Positions 51,204-60,426 of a DNA stretch of 64,000 bases are shown one piece after another. The position numbers and the translations under genes were made by a program. The DNA lies in assembly GCF_014490665.1 (NCBI RefSeq), contig NZ_CP061038.1, positions 930,001-994,000 on the forward strand, written 5' to 3'. Within the stretch, counting starts at the first letter, position 1, and the number at the start of each line of letters is the position of its first letter. Under the pieces are notes generated by a model. The model did no database searches, had not been told where the DNA came from, and saw nothing but the letters and a program-made list of their open reading frames with translations. The stretch comes from Sphingomonas alpina (GTDB lineage Bacteria > Pseudomonadota > Alphaproteobacteria > Sphingomonadales > Sphingomonadaceae).

Positions 51204-53678
51204 ATGACCGACACGATGACCGCCTATAGCGATGGCGATATCGACACCAATTTCAGCGCTGCCTCGCCGCATCTGAACGAACTGGTCGATGCGCGCTATT
51301 CCCGCCGCCAGGCCTTGCTCGGTGGGATTTCGGCCGCAACGGCAGCTGTGTTCGGCGGCGCGATGCTTTCGGCCTGCGGGTCGAGCGCGGCAGAACAGGC
51401 GCCGCCCGTGACGGTATCGGCCGGTGGCAGCATTGCCACCACGTCGGGCAGGACGGTCACGCTGACCGGCACGGTGACCGGGGCCGCGCTGTCGAGCGGC
51501 TGGACTCAAGTCAGCGGGCCCCCGGTCACGCTGACGGTCGTCAATGCCGGAACCGCGACCTTCGTCGCGCCGAGCGTTGCGGTTGCCACACCTCTGGTGT
51601 TCCGTTTCACCGGCACCAACGCAAGCAATGTTTCGACCACCGCCGACGCGACCGTCACGGTCAGTCCCGCACAGCTCGGCTTCGTCGCCACGCCCAAGAG
51701 CCTGGCCGATATCGTCGCTGTGCCGACCGGCTATACCGTGACTGTATTGTACCGCCTCGGCGACCCGATCCTGTCCGGCGCCGGTGCCTATGCCAATGAC
51801 GGCAGCGACACCATGTTCTCGCGCCGCGCCGGCGATCACCATGACGGGATGAGCTATTTCGGCCTCGCCGCGTCGGGCAACGCGCCCGATCCGACCAACA
51901 GCAGCCGCGGCGTGCTGGCGATGAACCATGAGAATATCACCCAGGCCTACCTCCATGTCGGTGGCTCAACCGCGCCTGGTGGTATCCGCCCCGAAGCGGA
52001 AGCGCTGAAGGAAATGGAATGCCATGGCGTGTCGGTGGTCGAGGTGAGCCGCTCGGGCAGTGCCTGGTCCTACAGCCCCGCCTCGTCGCTCAACCGCCGT
52101 GTCACGCCGCTGACGCAGATGCGCTTCAGCGGACCGGTGCGCGGCGACGCCGCGCTGAAGACCGTCTTCTCGACTGACGGGACGAGCGGACGCGGCACGA
52201 TCAACAATTGTGCCAACGGCACCATGCCGTGGAATACCTATCTGACCGCCGAGGAAAATTGGGCCGGCTATTTCAAGCGCGAGACAGGCGATGTCGCAAC
52301 CCGCGGCGGCGCTTCGGCCAAGGCCAATGTCAGCCTGGCGCGCTACGGCATTTCGGAGAACCGCCCGGGCAATTATGGCTGGGCAACGGTGGTACCGGCA
52401 GATACTGCCAGCACCATCTATGCGCGCTGGAATGTTACCGCGCGTGCCGCCCAGCCGGCCGACGGCACCGGCGACTTCCGTAACGAAGCGTTCCAGTTCG
52501 GCTGGATCGTCGAGATCGACCCGTTCGATGCGGCCTCGACGCCGCGCAAGCGCACCGCGCTCGGCCGCATGAACCATGAGGGCTGCCAGATCGGCCGCAC
52601 CGTCGCGGGCGTGCGGCCCGCCTTCTATATGGGCGACGACGCCACCAACGAATATATCTACAAGTTCGTGTCGACCGCGGCGTGGTCGGCGGCCGACGCC
52701 ACCGCGACCGACCGGCTGGCGATCGGCGACAAATATCTCGATGCCGGCACGCTCTATGTCGCCAAATTCAACGCCGATGGCAGCGGCCAGTGGCTGCCCT
52801 TGGTGTTCGGCACCGGGCCGTTGACCGCCGGCAATCCGGCCTATGCCTTTTCCAGCCAGGCCGATGTCCTGATCAACGCACGCCTTGCCGGCGATGCGCT
52901 CGGCGCGACGCGGATGGATCGGCCGGAATGGACTGCGGTCAATCCAGTGACGGGCGAGATGTATTGCACGCTGACCAACAACAGCTCGCGCCTTGCAACC
53001 AATACCGACGCTGCCAATCCGCGCGCCTATGCCGACCCGAAAAGCACGGGTGGTGAAACCAAGGGCAACGCCAACGGCCATATCATCCGCCTGCGTGAGA
53101 GCGGTGATACGTCGGAGGCGACCAGCTTCGCCTGGGACATCTATGCTTTCGGTGCGGGCAGCGATCTCGACCCGACCAATATCAACCTGTCGGGCCTTGA
53201 TGCGACCAACGATTTCTCGTCGCCCGATGGCCTGTGGTTCGGCCTGCCGAGCAATATCTCCGGTCAGAGCACGCCGATCCTGTGGATCGAAACCGACGAC
53301 GGCGCCTTTACCGATCAGACCAACTGCATGCTGCTGGCCGCGATCCCGGGTGCGGTCAATGACGGCGCGACGCGCACCGTGACCAACACGCGCGACGGCG
53401 CTAGCGGCACTCAGGCTACGCGCGTGGGCAAGGCGCCCGGCACAACGCTGAAGCGCTTCCTGGTCGGGCCGAAGGAATGCGAGATCACCGGCATTCACTC
53501 GACACCGGACGGGAAGTCGTTGTTCGTCAATATCCAGCATCCGGGTGAAGGCGGCAATGCGGCGAGCATCAGCAGCAACTGGCCGGCCAATCAGTCGGGT
53601 GGGTCGGCAACCGGATCGCGGCCGCGCTCGGCGACGATCGTCATCACTCGCGATGATGGCGGGATCGTCGGTCTCTGA
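51204..53678 (+). CDS. PhoX/DUF839-family Tat-exported lipoprotein
   Basis: 824 residues. Twin-arginine signal (YSRRQALLGGISAAT) followed by a lipobox-like LSACGSS, so it is probably exported folded and lipid-anchored. Residues ~65-160 form an inserted Ig/PKD-like domain (SIATTSGRTVTLTGTVTG, WTQVSGPPVTLTVVNA). The rest is the PhoX/DUF839 beta-propeller (GDHHDGMSYFGLA, RGVLAMNHEN, NNCANGTMPWNTYLTAEENW, LGRMNHEGCQIG, FMYMGDD-type block, PEWTAVNPVTGEMYCTLTNN). PhoX enzymes are Ca/Fe alkaline phosphatases; the Cys and acidic ligands appear present, but activity is not proven. It lies in the rplA-rplJ gap. Confidence 0.9.
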   Translation: MTDTMTAYSDGDIDTNFSAASPHLNELVDARYSRRQALLGGISAATAAVFGGAMLSACGSSAAEQAPPVTVSAGGSIATTSGRTVTLTGTVTGAALSSGWTQVSGPPVTLTVVNAGTATFVAPSVAVATPLVFRFTGTNASNVSTTADATVTVSPAQLGFVATPKSLADIVAVPTGYTVTVLYRLGDPILSGAGAYANDGSDTMFSRRAGDHHDGMSYFGLAASGNAPDPTNSSRGVLAMNHENITQAYLHVGGSTAPGGIRPEAEALKEMECHGVSVVEVSRSGSAWSYSPASSLNRRVTPLTQMRFSGPVRGDAALKTVFSTDGTSGRGTINNCANGTMPWNTYLTAEENWAGYFKRETGDVATRGGASAKANVSLARYGISENRPGNYGWATVVPADTASTIYARWNVTARAAQPADGTGDFRNEAFQFGWIVEIDPFDAASTPRKRTALGRMNHEGCQIGRTVAGVRPAFYMGDDATNEYIYKFVSTAAWSAADATATDRLAIGDKYLDAGTLYVAKFNADGSGQWLPLVFGTGPLTAGNPAYAFSSQADVLINARLAGDALGATRMDRPEWTAVNPVTGEMYCTLTNNSSRLATNTDAANPRAYADPKSTGGETKGNANGHIIRLRESGDTSEATSFAWDIYAFGAGSDLDPTNINLSGLDATNDFSSPDGLWFGLPSNISGQSTPILWIETDDGAFTDQTNCMLLAAIPGAVNDGATRTVTNTRDGASGTQATRVGKAPGTTLKRFLVGPKECEITGIHSTPDGKSLFVNIQHPGEGGNAASISSNWPANQSGGSATGSRPRSATIVITRDDGGIVGL

Positions 53679-53693
53679 AGCCGGCAGAAAAGC

Positions 53694-53723
53694 AAAGGGC
53701 CGGGGAGTGATCCCCGGCCCTTT
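53694..53723. terminator. Bidirectional terminator between PhoX-like gene and yfiB
   Basis: AAAGGGCCGGGGA-GTGA-TCCCCGGCCCTTT with T-runs on both sides (TTTTTG to the right; AAAAGCAAA to the left, T-rich on the other strand). It ends both convergent transcripts. Confidence 0.9.
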
Positions 53724-53747
53724 TTGCTTGTCGGTCATCTTGCCGGA

Positions 53748-54245
53748 TCAGGGCGCGGTCAGCAGGATCACCACCCGGCGATTTTCGCGGCGCCCGGTGG
53801 CGGACGCGTTGGTTTCGACCGGAAAACGCTCGCCAAGGCCGGTGGCGCGAACATTCTCGGCGGCGAATCCATTGGTCGTCAGCAGCCCGGCTACCGCATC
53901 CGCGCGTCGCTTCGACAACTGGTCGTTATATTCGGTGGTGCCGGTCTTGTCGGTATGGCCCTCGACCTCGGCATGCTGAATCCCCACCGCGAGCAACCGC
54001 TTGGCGATCCGGACGATGGTATCGGTCTGACTCGCGTCGAGCTGGCTCTCGTCGGTGGCGAACAGCAGTCGGTCGTCGACCGTGAATTCCCAGCCGCGCG
54101 CCGTCTGGACGAAATTTTCTTCCTTCAGCACGGCAAGCTGCTCGGGCGACCAGATGCCGCGCGGCTGCGGCGTGGCGCAACCGCCAAGCAGGAGCGCCGT
54201 GATTGCGGCGAGAATGATCGATATACGTCCGAACACCATCTTCAT
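53748..54245 (-). CDS. yfiB: YfiB-like OmpA-family lipoprotein
   Basis: 165 residues. Lipobox LLGGCAT (Cys ~22). The OmpA C-terminal peptidoglycan-binding domain carries HAEVEGHTDKTGTTEYNDQL, SKRRADAVAGLLTTNGF and RENRRVVIL. In Pseudomonas, YfiB anchors to peptidoglycan and sequesters the repressor YfiR at the outer membrane. Here the gene is the third of a yfiR-yfiN-yfiB operon, 18 bp after yfiN, which supports that role. Ends at the terminator. Confidence 0.85.
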   Translation of the reverse strand: MKMVFGRISIILAAITALLLGGCATPQPRGIWSPEQLAVLKEENFVQTARGWEFTVDDRLLFATDESQLDASQTDTIVRIAKRLLAVGIQHAEVEGHTDKTGTTEYNDQLSKRRADAVAGLLTTNGFAAENVRATGLGERFPVETNASATGRRENRRVVILLTAP

Positions 54246-54263
54246 CGTCCTCGTTATCTGCCT

Positions 54264-55490
54264 TTATCGTGTGGACCGTTTCGCCACGAACATCTCGCTG
54301 TCCGCATGGTGGACCAGCGCTGCCACATCCGCGCCGTCCTGCGGATAGACCGCGGCACCGATGCTGAGGCTGACCGAAATCCGCTCGCCCGAGGGGAGGT
54401 CGATCGGCACGATCATCGCCGCCGTGATGCTCTCGCGCACTCGCATGACCGCCTCCAGGTCGCTGGGCGACGCCAGTAGCAGTGCGAACTCGTCGCCGCC
54501 GAGCCGCGCGGCGAGGTCATGCGTGCTGAGGCTGGCGCGCAGTCGCACGCCGATCTCGGCCAGGACGACATCGCCGGCGGCGTGGCCGAACCGATCGTTG
54601 ATCTGCTTGAACCCGTCACCATCGGCATAGAGCACGGCAAAACTCGCGCCCTCGCGGTTTGCCTGATCGAGCATGGCGGCGAGTTGCTGGTCGAACAGGG
54701 CGCGGTTGGGCAAGCCGGTCAGCGCGTCGTGCGTCGCGCGATGACTGAGTGTTTCATTCTCATAGCGCAGCCGGTGCTGCCATTGCTCCAACTCGGCGAG
54801 CAGAGCGTTGAAATCGTCGCGTAGCGTGTCGACCTCGAGGATCGTCGCTTTGGGGGCCCGGCGGTCAAAGGCGCGATCGACGCGTACCGCATGCGCCACG
54901 GCTGCAATCGCACGCAGCGGTGCGATCACGGCGCCTTGAAGGTGAAGCGCCAGCAGGAAAGTCGCAACGGCCGTCACGACCAGGCAGGCGAGGGTGCCGA
55001 GCAATCCAGCCTCGATATAGCCAGCGATGATCCCGGTCTGCCCGCGAACCCTGACCTCGCCGATGGTCGCACCCTCATGCACCACTGGCGCGACCGTTGG
55101 GTCAGTGAAGTACAAGGTTTCGACGATCCGGTTGAGCGACAGAAACGGTGCGGGTCCCGTTGGAGACTTCCACTGCGCCAGGACGCGGCCGCCGCCGGTG
55201 GAGACGGTGATCTCGGCGATCCCGTCAGTGGTGGTAAGCGGGGCGATGCTGCGCTGTGCGGCTTCCGCGTCGTTGAAGATGATCGCGGGCGCCACGCTAT
55301 AGCTTGCGGTCTGGGCGATCAGCTTGAGATTCTGCTTGGCATAGAGCCCCACTGCCGTGAAACCCGTCAGCAGGACGGTCAGACCGGCAATACCGACGGC
55401 GAACAGGGTCACCCGGAAATGAACCCGGGTCAGCACCTGGCGCAATGTGGGCAGGGGCTTGGAGGGGGCGGGCTTGGCAGGATCCGTCAT
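54264..55490 (-). CDS. yfiN: YfiN-like membrane diguanylate cyclase
   Basis: 408 residues from ATG 55490. Membrane helix (~28-50), periplasmic CHASE8-like sensor (~55-150), second helix (~152-180), HAMP-like stretch, then GGDEF (~240-405). HDALTGLPNRALF and RLGGDEFALLL are intact. The I-site RxxD upstream of GGDEF reads STHD, so product inhibition is unlikely, as reported for the Pseudomonas enzyme. It makes c-di-GMP and is held off by periplasmic YfiR. The start overlaps the yfiR stop by four bases. Confidence 0.9.
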   Translation of the reverse strand: MTDPAKPAPSKPLPTLRQVLTRVHFRVTLFAVGIAGLTVLLTGFTAVGLYAKQNLKLIAQTASYSVAPAIIFNDAEAAQRSIAPLTTTDGIAEITVSTGGGRVLAQWKSPTGPAPFLSLNRIVETLYFTDPTVAPVVHEGATIGEVRVRGQTGIIAGYIEAGLLGTLACLVVTAVATFLLALHLQGAVIAPLRAIAAVAHAVRVDRAFDRRAPKATILEVDTLRDDFNALLAELEQWQHRLRYENETLSHRATHDALTGLPNRALFDQQLAAMLDQANREGASFAVLYADGDGFKQINDRFGHAAGDVVLAEIGVRLRASLSTHDLAARLGGDEFALLLASPSDLEAVMRVRESITAAMIVPIDLPSGERISVSLSIGAAVYPQDGADVAALVHHADSEMFVAKRSTR

Positions 55491-56044
55491 GCCGGCCCCC
55501 CACTCGCGGACGAGATGCGCAGCACGCGAGGGTCGACCCGGACCGTGCCGCGTGAAATGGCGTCGACGCTGAGCCGGAAGCCGAGCGAGCCGGACCGCAA
55601 ATGCAGGCAGAACATGGTACCGCCGCGGCATAGGGGGTCGGTTTCGGCGATCGACAGCACGCCGCGGCCATGAATGCCGGAGATCATCTGGCGTTGCTGG
55701 TCCGGCGCCATCGCCCCGAGATAGAGAATATCGCAGTCGCTGGTCGTGCCACCCGCAGCGATCTTGCGCAGCGCGACCGGCCGGCTCGCATTGCGGTCGA
55801 TCTCGGCCGGCCGGAGCGCGATCTGGGTGGCGCCGCTGATGCAGAGCCGCAATTGCTGAGGGTTCACCGGCCAGCGTGTGTAGCTGATGATCCCGCCTAT
55901 GGTGCGCGACACGGCAATCGCCTGCTCGGCCGCGTCGGATGGAAATTTCGATTCCATAACGGCAGTCGGGGGCGGACTGACGGTACCGTCGACGCTCGCC
56001 GCCAACAGGGCGATTCCGAAAAACACCAGCGCGTCATTCCCCAC
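55487..56044 (-). CDS. yfiR: YfiR-family periplasmic repressor
   Basis: 185 residues from a GTG at 56044 (AAGG upstream). Signal sequence LVFFGIALLAASVDG. The DUF4154/YfiR fold shows AVSRTIGGIISYTRWPV, LRLCISG, CDILYLGAM, GVLSIAETDPLC and FCLHLRSGSLGFRLSVDAIS. Cys 68, 104, 139 and 146 match the positions of the two disulfides known in Pseudomonas YfiR, with the same seven-residue spacing in the second pair. It binds the periplasmic sensor of YfiN to inhibit cyclase activity and is released by YfiB or redox stress. Confidence 0.85.
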   Translation of the reverse strand: MGNDALVFFGIALLAASVDGTVSPPPTAVMESKFPSDAAEQAIAVSRTIGGIISYTRWPVNPQQLRLCISGATQIALRPAEIDRNASRPVALRKIAAGGTTSDCDILYLGAMAPDQQRQMISGIHGRGVLSIAETDPLCRGGTMFCLHLRSGSLGFRLSVDAISRGTVRVDPRVLRISSASGGPA

Positions 56045-56157
56045 TCGGCCTTATGGTTAAGCGGCCCGTCACGAACGCTATCGAAATGACCGGTCGATTG
56101 CCAGCAAATTGCTGCGGCGCGGTACAGGAGACGATGAAGGGGCGATCGAGCCGGTTG

Positions 56158-57909
56158 TCAGAGCGCGGCAAGCAATCCGTCGCGCAGATGGCCGGGATCA
56201 TCCGGCTCGATCAGCGTCAGGCCCGGTTGAGGCGGCAGGCCGCAGGCGGCCGTCGCGATCACCGGCAGCCCCGCCGCAAGTGCGCGCAGCAACGTGCGCG
56301 GGCGGTGTTCGAACAGGGCAGGGAGAACGACCCCCGCCAACTCGGTCGGCGGTTCGCCATTGCCAAGGTGGCGAACCGTCAGGCCGGACCAGAAATCCGG
56401 TTCCTCTATCGCATCACGCTCGATCGCCAGGTCGATATCGAGCCCGGTCATCGCCTCGCGCATCGCATGGATGCCCTTGCGCGCCACGGCGGGGCCGGCG
56501 AACAGGAAGGTGCGTCCGCCACGGCGCACAGGAAGGGGTGTGGCCGCCGCCCAGTCGACCAGCTCGACGCGATACGGGAAGCATCCGGCCACCGTGCGGT
56601 GTGGCGTGATCAGACGGTATGCCGCCGCAAGCGCGGCGCTTTCCGCCGCGACGATCGGTTCGGGAGCACGAAAATCGCTCAGCGTCGAGCTTTCGGGATG
56701 ACGCGCATGCGCCGCATCGAGGATGGCCTGCAAGGACTGCATCGGCAGCCGGTCGAGCAGTACTTCGAAGCGCCGGCCCTGCAGTACGCCGGAGCGCCAG
56801 AGATGTGGCAGCAGCGTCTGGGCGACAACGAGATGGGTGTGGGCAGCGGACAGGCCGCGCGCATGGGCCGCCGCCAGGCGCGCATCCGCCGCCAGCATCT
56901 GCGCGGCCAGCGGCGCCGCACCGGCGCGGAGGCGGAGCGTGGCGGAGCGCCGCAACGTGGTCAGGTCGGCGGTACGCTCGCGCCCGATCTGCGGCCAGCC
57001 CTGCGCGCCCGCGCCGAAGCGGCGAGTGGGAAGCAGCAACAGATCGTCCGGGCCGGCCTCGTCTCGATAGAATGCCGCGAATTCGGGGATGGGCGCATCG
57101 ACCAGCCAGGCGATCGGCGGCCGTGCCGTTTGTGGCCGGTCGGGACTGTGGCGATGGCAACTGATCTGGCCACAGCTCAGGCAATCATGCGCAGTCAGTC
57201 CGGCGAGCAGGCTTGCGGCGGGATCATCGACCGGCCCGCCACGGCCGCGAATTCTGACTTCGAGCATGTCCGTGGTGAGCCGTGCCTCGATGCGAAACGC
57301 TTGTCGGGCGCGCATACGCAGGTCGAGATAGTTCCAGAACACGGTTGCGTCCCGCCCGTTGGCGGCGCGAGATCCGGGGACGATGCGGGTGTGCGCATGG
57401 CGCTCGACAATCTCCAGTCCGGCGTCCAGTCCGGCCTCGTAAAGGGCATTGGACAATTGGCACAGGCCGCCGCCGACGGTTGCGATCATGCATCCCTCGC
57501 GCAGCTCCCGGCCGGCGACAAAGCCGCGCCGGCGGACGGGACGGCCGACATGGCGCCAGAAGCTGAACAGTTCGCCCGCCGCCACTTCGATCCCGTCGAT
57601 GCCGCGCAGCGCAGCGCGGAGATTCTGGATCTTGCCGGCATTGAGCGCATGATCCCCGGCGCCACCCGCTGCCGTCCATAGCGGCGAGGTGACCGCCGCG
57701 ATCACCGGCGCATCGCTTAACGCGGCCGATCGCGGATGGCGGCGTGGCGCGGTGCCCGGGGTGAGGTCGCGCATCAGGCGACGCGCGCGCAGCATCATCG
57801 CCTTGGTCGAAAAGACCAGGGCGCTTGCGCGGGTCGGGACACCCGTCCGCGGCAAGGCGGTTGCGCTGGCGGCACGTTCGTTCATCTCTTTCCGCAGGAT
57901 GTCATCCAT
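56158..57909 (-). CDS. VanW-domain/glycosyltransferase-like fusion protein
   Basis: 583 residues from ATG 57909 (or 57885). Residues ~95-222 are a VanW domain: AAGELFSFWRHVGRPVRRRG, GGGLCQLSNALYEAGLDAGL, EIVERHAHTRIVPGSR, DATVFWNYLDLRMRA. A small Cys/His cluster follows (C243, C246, C251, H252, H254), possibly metal-binding. The C-terminal ~300 residues look like a GT-B glycosyltransferase (YRLITPHRTVAGCFPYRVEL, RTFLFAGPAVARKGIHAMRE, VVLPALFEHRPRTLLRALAA). VanW occurs in glycopeptide-resistance and cell-wall loci, but its reaction is unknown. No van genes are nearby; it is 114 bp upstream of the yfi operon on the same strand. Confidence 0.75.
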   Translation of the reverse strand: MDDILRKEMNERAASATALPRTGVPTRASALVFSTKAMMLRARRLMRDLTPGTAPRRHPRSAALSDAPVIAAVTSPLWTAAGGAGDHALNAGKIQNLRAALRGIDGIEVAAGELFSFWRHVGRPVRRRGFVAGRELREGCMIATVGGGLCQLSNALYEAGLDAGLEIVERHAHTRIVPGSRAANGRDATVFWNYLDLRMRARQAFRIEARLTTDMLEVRIRGRGGPVDDPAASLLAGLTAHDCLSCGQISCHRHSPDRPQTARPPIAWLVDAPIPEFAAFYRDEAGPDDLLLLPTRRFGAGAQGWPQIGRERTADLTTLRRSATLRLRAGAAPLAAQMLAADARLAAAHARGLSAAHTHLVVAQTLLPHLWRSGVLQGRRFEVLLDRLPMQSLQAILDAAHARHPESSTLSDFRAPEPIVAAESAALAAAYRLITPHRTVAGCFPYRVELVDWAAATPLPVRRGGRTFLFAGPAVARKGIHAMREAMTGLDIDLAIERDAIEEPDFWSGLTVRHLGNGEPPTELAGVVLPALFEHRPRTLLRALAAGLPVIATAACGLPPQPGLTLIEPDDPGHLRDGLLAAL

Positions 57910-58043
57910 ATCCGCAGAGTCAATTGGACCGGCACGATGTCTTGCCCGGGCTGCGTGTCGCGCTCATTATGCCGTCATGGCGACTCCCACGCCGACCATA
58001 ATGCCGATCTGAGCGTGTGAGGTTGCGGAGAAGGATTTTCATC

Positions 58044-58526
58044 ATGCGTGGACCGTTACTCGCCCTGGGCGTGCTGCTGATGCTCGCAGGCTGTGATCAG
58101 GACGATCAGGTTGAGGTCAATCAAAGCGGCAAAACCCTGCTGCCCGTGGCCAATCAAGCGGCCGGTTCGGACGCGGACAATCCCGTGACGGCGGATGCCG
58201 GCAATGCGTCACATGTCGACAGCGCGGCCGGTTCGGAGCGCTTCACCTGCAACAATGGAGCCGGGGTCATCGTTACGTATGGCGATGACAGCGCCGCCTT
58301 GCTGATCAATGGCGAAGCGTATGAACTGCCCGCTGTTTCGGCGGCATCGGGATCGAAATATATGAGCGTCACCGGGATGACCAAGGGCAAGAGCCTGGCC
58401 TGGTGGAGCGAAGGCAACCGCGCGCTGCTGATCGAGGCGCCGATCGGCGACACATCCGGCGACAGGCAAGTCGTTCTGAAATGCAGATTGGCGGCCGATG
58501 CGAAGGCGCAACCCGATATCGGCTGA
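58044..58526 (+). CDS. MliC-like lipoprotein
   Basis: 160 residues from ATG 58044, with GGAGAAGG upstream. Lipobox LMLAGCD. After a ~45-residue linker the C-terminal half resembles the MliC/PliC lysozyme-inhibitor fold: FTCNNGAGVIVTYGDDSAAL, YELPAVSAASGSKYMSV, SLAWWSEGNRALLIEAP, VVLKC, with a Cys pair bracketing the domain. MliC proteins bind C-type lysozyme. A general domain match by pattern only. It is convergent with rplA, the shared terminator lying between them. Confidence 0.7.
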   Translation: MRGPLLALGVLLMLAGCDQDDQVEVNQSGKTLLPVANQAAGSDADNPVTADAGNASHVDSAAGSERFTCNNGAGVIVTYGDDSAALLINGEAYELPAVSAASGSKYMSVTGMTKGKSLAWWSEGNRALLIEAPIGDTSGDRQVVLKCRLAADAKAQPDIG

Positions 58527-58557
58527 GCGGCGCCATCGGGTTAGCCCCGGATAGCAA

Positions 58558-58583
58558 AAGGGCCGGAGTTTCCTCCGGCCCTT
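58558..58583 (-). terminator. Terminator for the secE-nusG-rplKA transcript
   Basis: AAGGGCCGGAG-TTTC-CTCCGGCCCTT. On the minus strand it is followed by TTGCT and a T-rich stretch. Positioned 28 bp past the rplA stop, so rplKA ends here and does not run into rplJL. Confidence 0.85.
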
Positions 58584-58610
58584 CGCATTTCCATATTGCT
58601 GGTGCGAGGC

Positions 58611-59309
58611 TTACGCCGCGACGACCTCGGCAGTGTCGACCTTGATGCCCGGGCCCATTGACGAGCTGACCGCGATCTTGCGGACATACTTGCCCTTGGC
58701 GCCCGACGGCTTGGCCTTGACGATCGCATCGACCAGCGCGTCGAAGTTCGCGCGCAGATCTTCCGCCGGGAACGACGCCTTGCCGATACCCGAATGAATG
58801 ATGCCGGCCTTTTCGACGCGATATTCGATCTGGCCGCCCTTGGCTGCCTTGACCGCTTCGCCGACGTTCATCGTCACGGTGCCGAGCTTCGGGTTGGGCA
58901 TCATGCCCTTCGGTCCGAGGATCTTGCCGAGACGACCGACGATGCCCATCATGTCCGGGGTCGCGATGCAGCGATCGAAATCGATCGTGCCGCCCTGGAC
59001 GATTTCCATCAGGTCTTCCGCACCGACGACATCGGCACCGGCTTCGCGTGCTTCGTCAGCCTTGGCGCCCTTGGCGAACACGCCGACGCGCACCGTCTTG
59101 CCGGTGCCCTTGGGCAGGGTGACGACGCCACGGACCATCTGGTCGGCGTGACGCGGATCGACGCCGAGGTTCAGCGCGACTTCGATCGTCTCGTCGAACT
59201 TGGCGGTGGCATTGGCGCGCGCGATCGAGATCGCTTCGTCGATGCCGTGGAGTTTTTCACGATCGACGGTCGTGGCGAGGGTCTTCGCCTTCTTGGTCAG
59301 CTTTGCCAT
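58611..59309 (-). CDS. rplA: 50S ribosomal protein L1
   Basis: 232 residues. Conserved blocks [24 protein letters not shown] ([20 protein letters not shown]), [52 protein letters not shown] and [20 protein letters not shown]. Binds 23S rRNA at the L1 stalk and represses translation of the rplKA mRNA. Follows rplK by 4 bp and is the last gene of its transcript. Confidence 0.97.
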   Translation of the reverse strand: MAKLTKKAKTLATTVDREKLHGIDEAISIARANATAKFDETIEVALNLGVDPRHADQMVRGVVTLPKGTGKTVRVGVFAKGAKADEAREAGADVVGAEDLMEIVQGGTIDFDRCIATPDMMGIVGRLGKILGPKGMMPNPKLGTVTMNVGEAVKAAKGGQIEYRVEKAGIIHSGIGKASFPAEDLRANFDALVDAIVKAKPSGAKGKYVRKIAVSSSMGPGIKVDTAEVVAA

Positions 59310-59313
59310 GTTC

Positions 59314-59745
59314 TCAGCCCTCCACCACTTCGAGGCCCATCGCGCGGGCCGAGCCCTCGATGATGCGCGTTGCCGCTTCGATATCGTTCGCGTTCAGATC
59401 CTTCATCTTGGTCTGAGCGATTTCGCTCAGCGCCGAGCGCTTGATCTTTCCGGCGGAAACCTTGCCCGGCTCCTTCGAACCCGACTTCAGGCCGGCGGCC
59501 TTCTTGATCAGGTACGATGCAGGCGGCATCTTCGTTTCGAACGAGAAGCTGCGATCGGCATAAACGGTGATGACGGTGGGAAGGGGCGTGCCCGCTTCCT
59601 GGTCACCGGTCTGCGCGTTGAACGCCTTGCAGAATTCCATGATATTGACGCCGCGCTGACCCAAGGCCGGGCCGATCGGCGGGCTGGGGTTGGCCTTGCC
59701 GGCCGGCACCTGCAGCTTGATGTATCCGGTAATCTTTTTTGCCAT
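59314..59745 (-). CDS. rplK: 50S ribosomal protein L11
   Basis: 143 residues. Starts [20 protein letters not shown], with the conserved [19 protein letters not shown], then [20 protein letters not shown] and a C-terminal RNA-binding domain ([20 protein letters not shown]). Forms the factor-binding centre of the ribosome. Located 140 bp after nusG, as in most bacteria. Confidence 0.98.
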   Translation of the reverse strand: MAKKITGYIKLQVPAGKANPSPPIGPALGQRGVNIMEFCKAFNAQTGDQEAGTPLPTVITVYADRSFSFETKMPPASYLIKKAAGLKSGSKEPGKVSAGKIKRSALSEIAQTKMKDLNANDIEAATRIIEGSARAMGLEVVEG

Positions 59746-59885
59746 GTCTCACTCTCTTTCAAGTTTAGCGGTCCAAACGGCTTTTTACGGCCTCCCGCGG
59801 GTACGCATTCACTGGTTCGTTTCGCGGCCCCTGCGGGACACCGGGACGAACGGCCCGAAACTGAATTTGCTTATCGCGGCGGCGA

Positions 59886-60422
59886 TTACTTCGCGCGCTC
59901 GACCTGCTCGAACTCCAGCTCGACCGGGGTGGCGCGACCGAAGATCGACACCGACACCTTGACGCGGCTGCGGTCGAAATCGAGTTCCTCGACGATGCCG
60001 TTGAAGCTCGCGAACGGGCCGTCGAGCACCTTGACCGAATCGCCGATCTCGTAATCGACCTTCATCTTGGCCTTGGGCGCGGCGGCGGCTTCTTCCTTCG
60101 AATTGAGCATCCGCGCGGCTTCGGCTTCGCTGATCGGCTGGGGCTTGCCCATCGATCCGAGGAAGCCGGTCACCTTCGGCGTGTTCTTGACCAGGTGATA
60201 GACGTCGTCGTTCATGTTGAGCTTGGCGAGGACGTAGCCGGGCATGAACTTGCGCTCGACCGCGATCTTCTTGCCGCGGCGGGCTTCGGTCACCGTTTCG
60301 GTCGGGACCTCGATCTGCTCGACCAGCTGCTCGAGACCCATGCGGGTCGCCTCAGCCATAATCGAATCGCGGACCTTGCCCTCGAAACCGGAATAAGCGT
60401 GAATGATGTACCAGCGCGACAT
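59886..60422 (-). CDS. nusG: Transcription termination/antitermination protein NusG
   Basis: 178 residues. N-terminal NGN domain (RWYIIHAYSGFEGKVRDSIM, GKKIAVERKFMPGYVLAKLN, VYHLVKNTPKVTGFLGS) and C-terminal KOW domain (YEIGDSVKVLDGPFASFNGI, VKVSVSIFGRATPVELEF). Couples RNA polymerase to Rho and the ribosome. Begins 4 bp after secE. Confidence 0.97.
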   Translation of the reverse strand: MSRWYIIHAYSGFEGKVRDSIMAEATRMGLEQLVEQIEVPTETVTEARRGKKIAVERKFMPGYVLAKLNMNDDVYHLVKNTPKVTGFLGSMGKPQPISEAEAARMLNSKEEAAAAPKAKMKVDYEIGDSVKVLDGPFASFNGIVEELDFDRSRVKVSVSIFGRATPVELEFEQVERAK

Positions 60423-60426
60423 GCGT

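Noticed and set aside
56053..57681. 542-codon plus-strand frame
   Set aside because: Antisense of the VanW fusion gene; composition is Arg/Gly/Ala-rich only.
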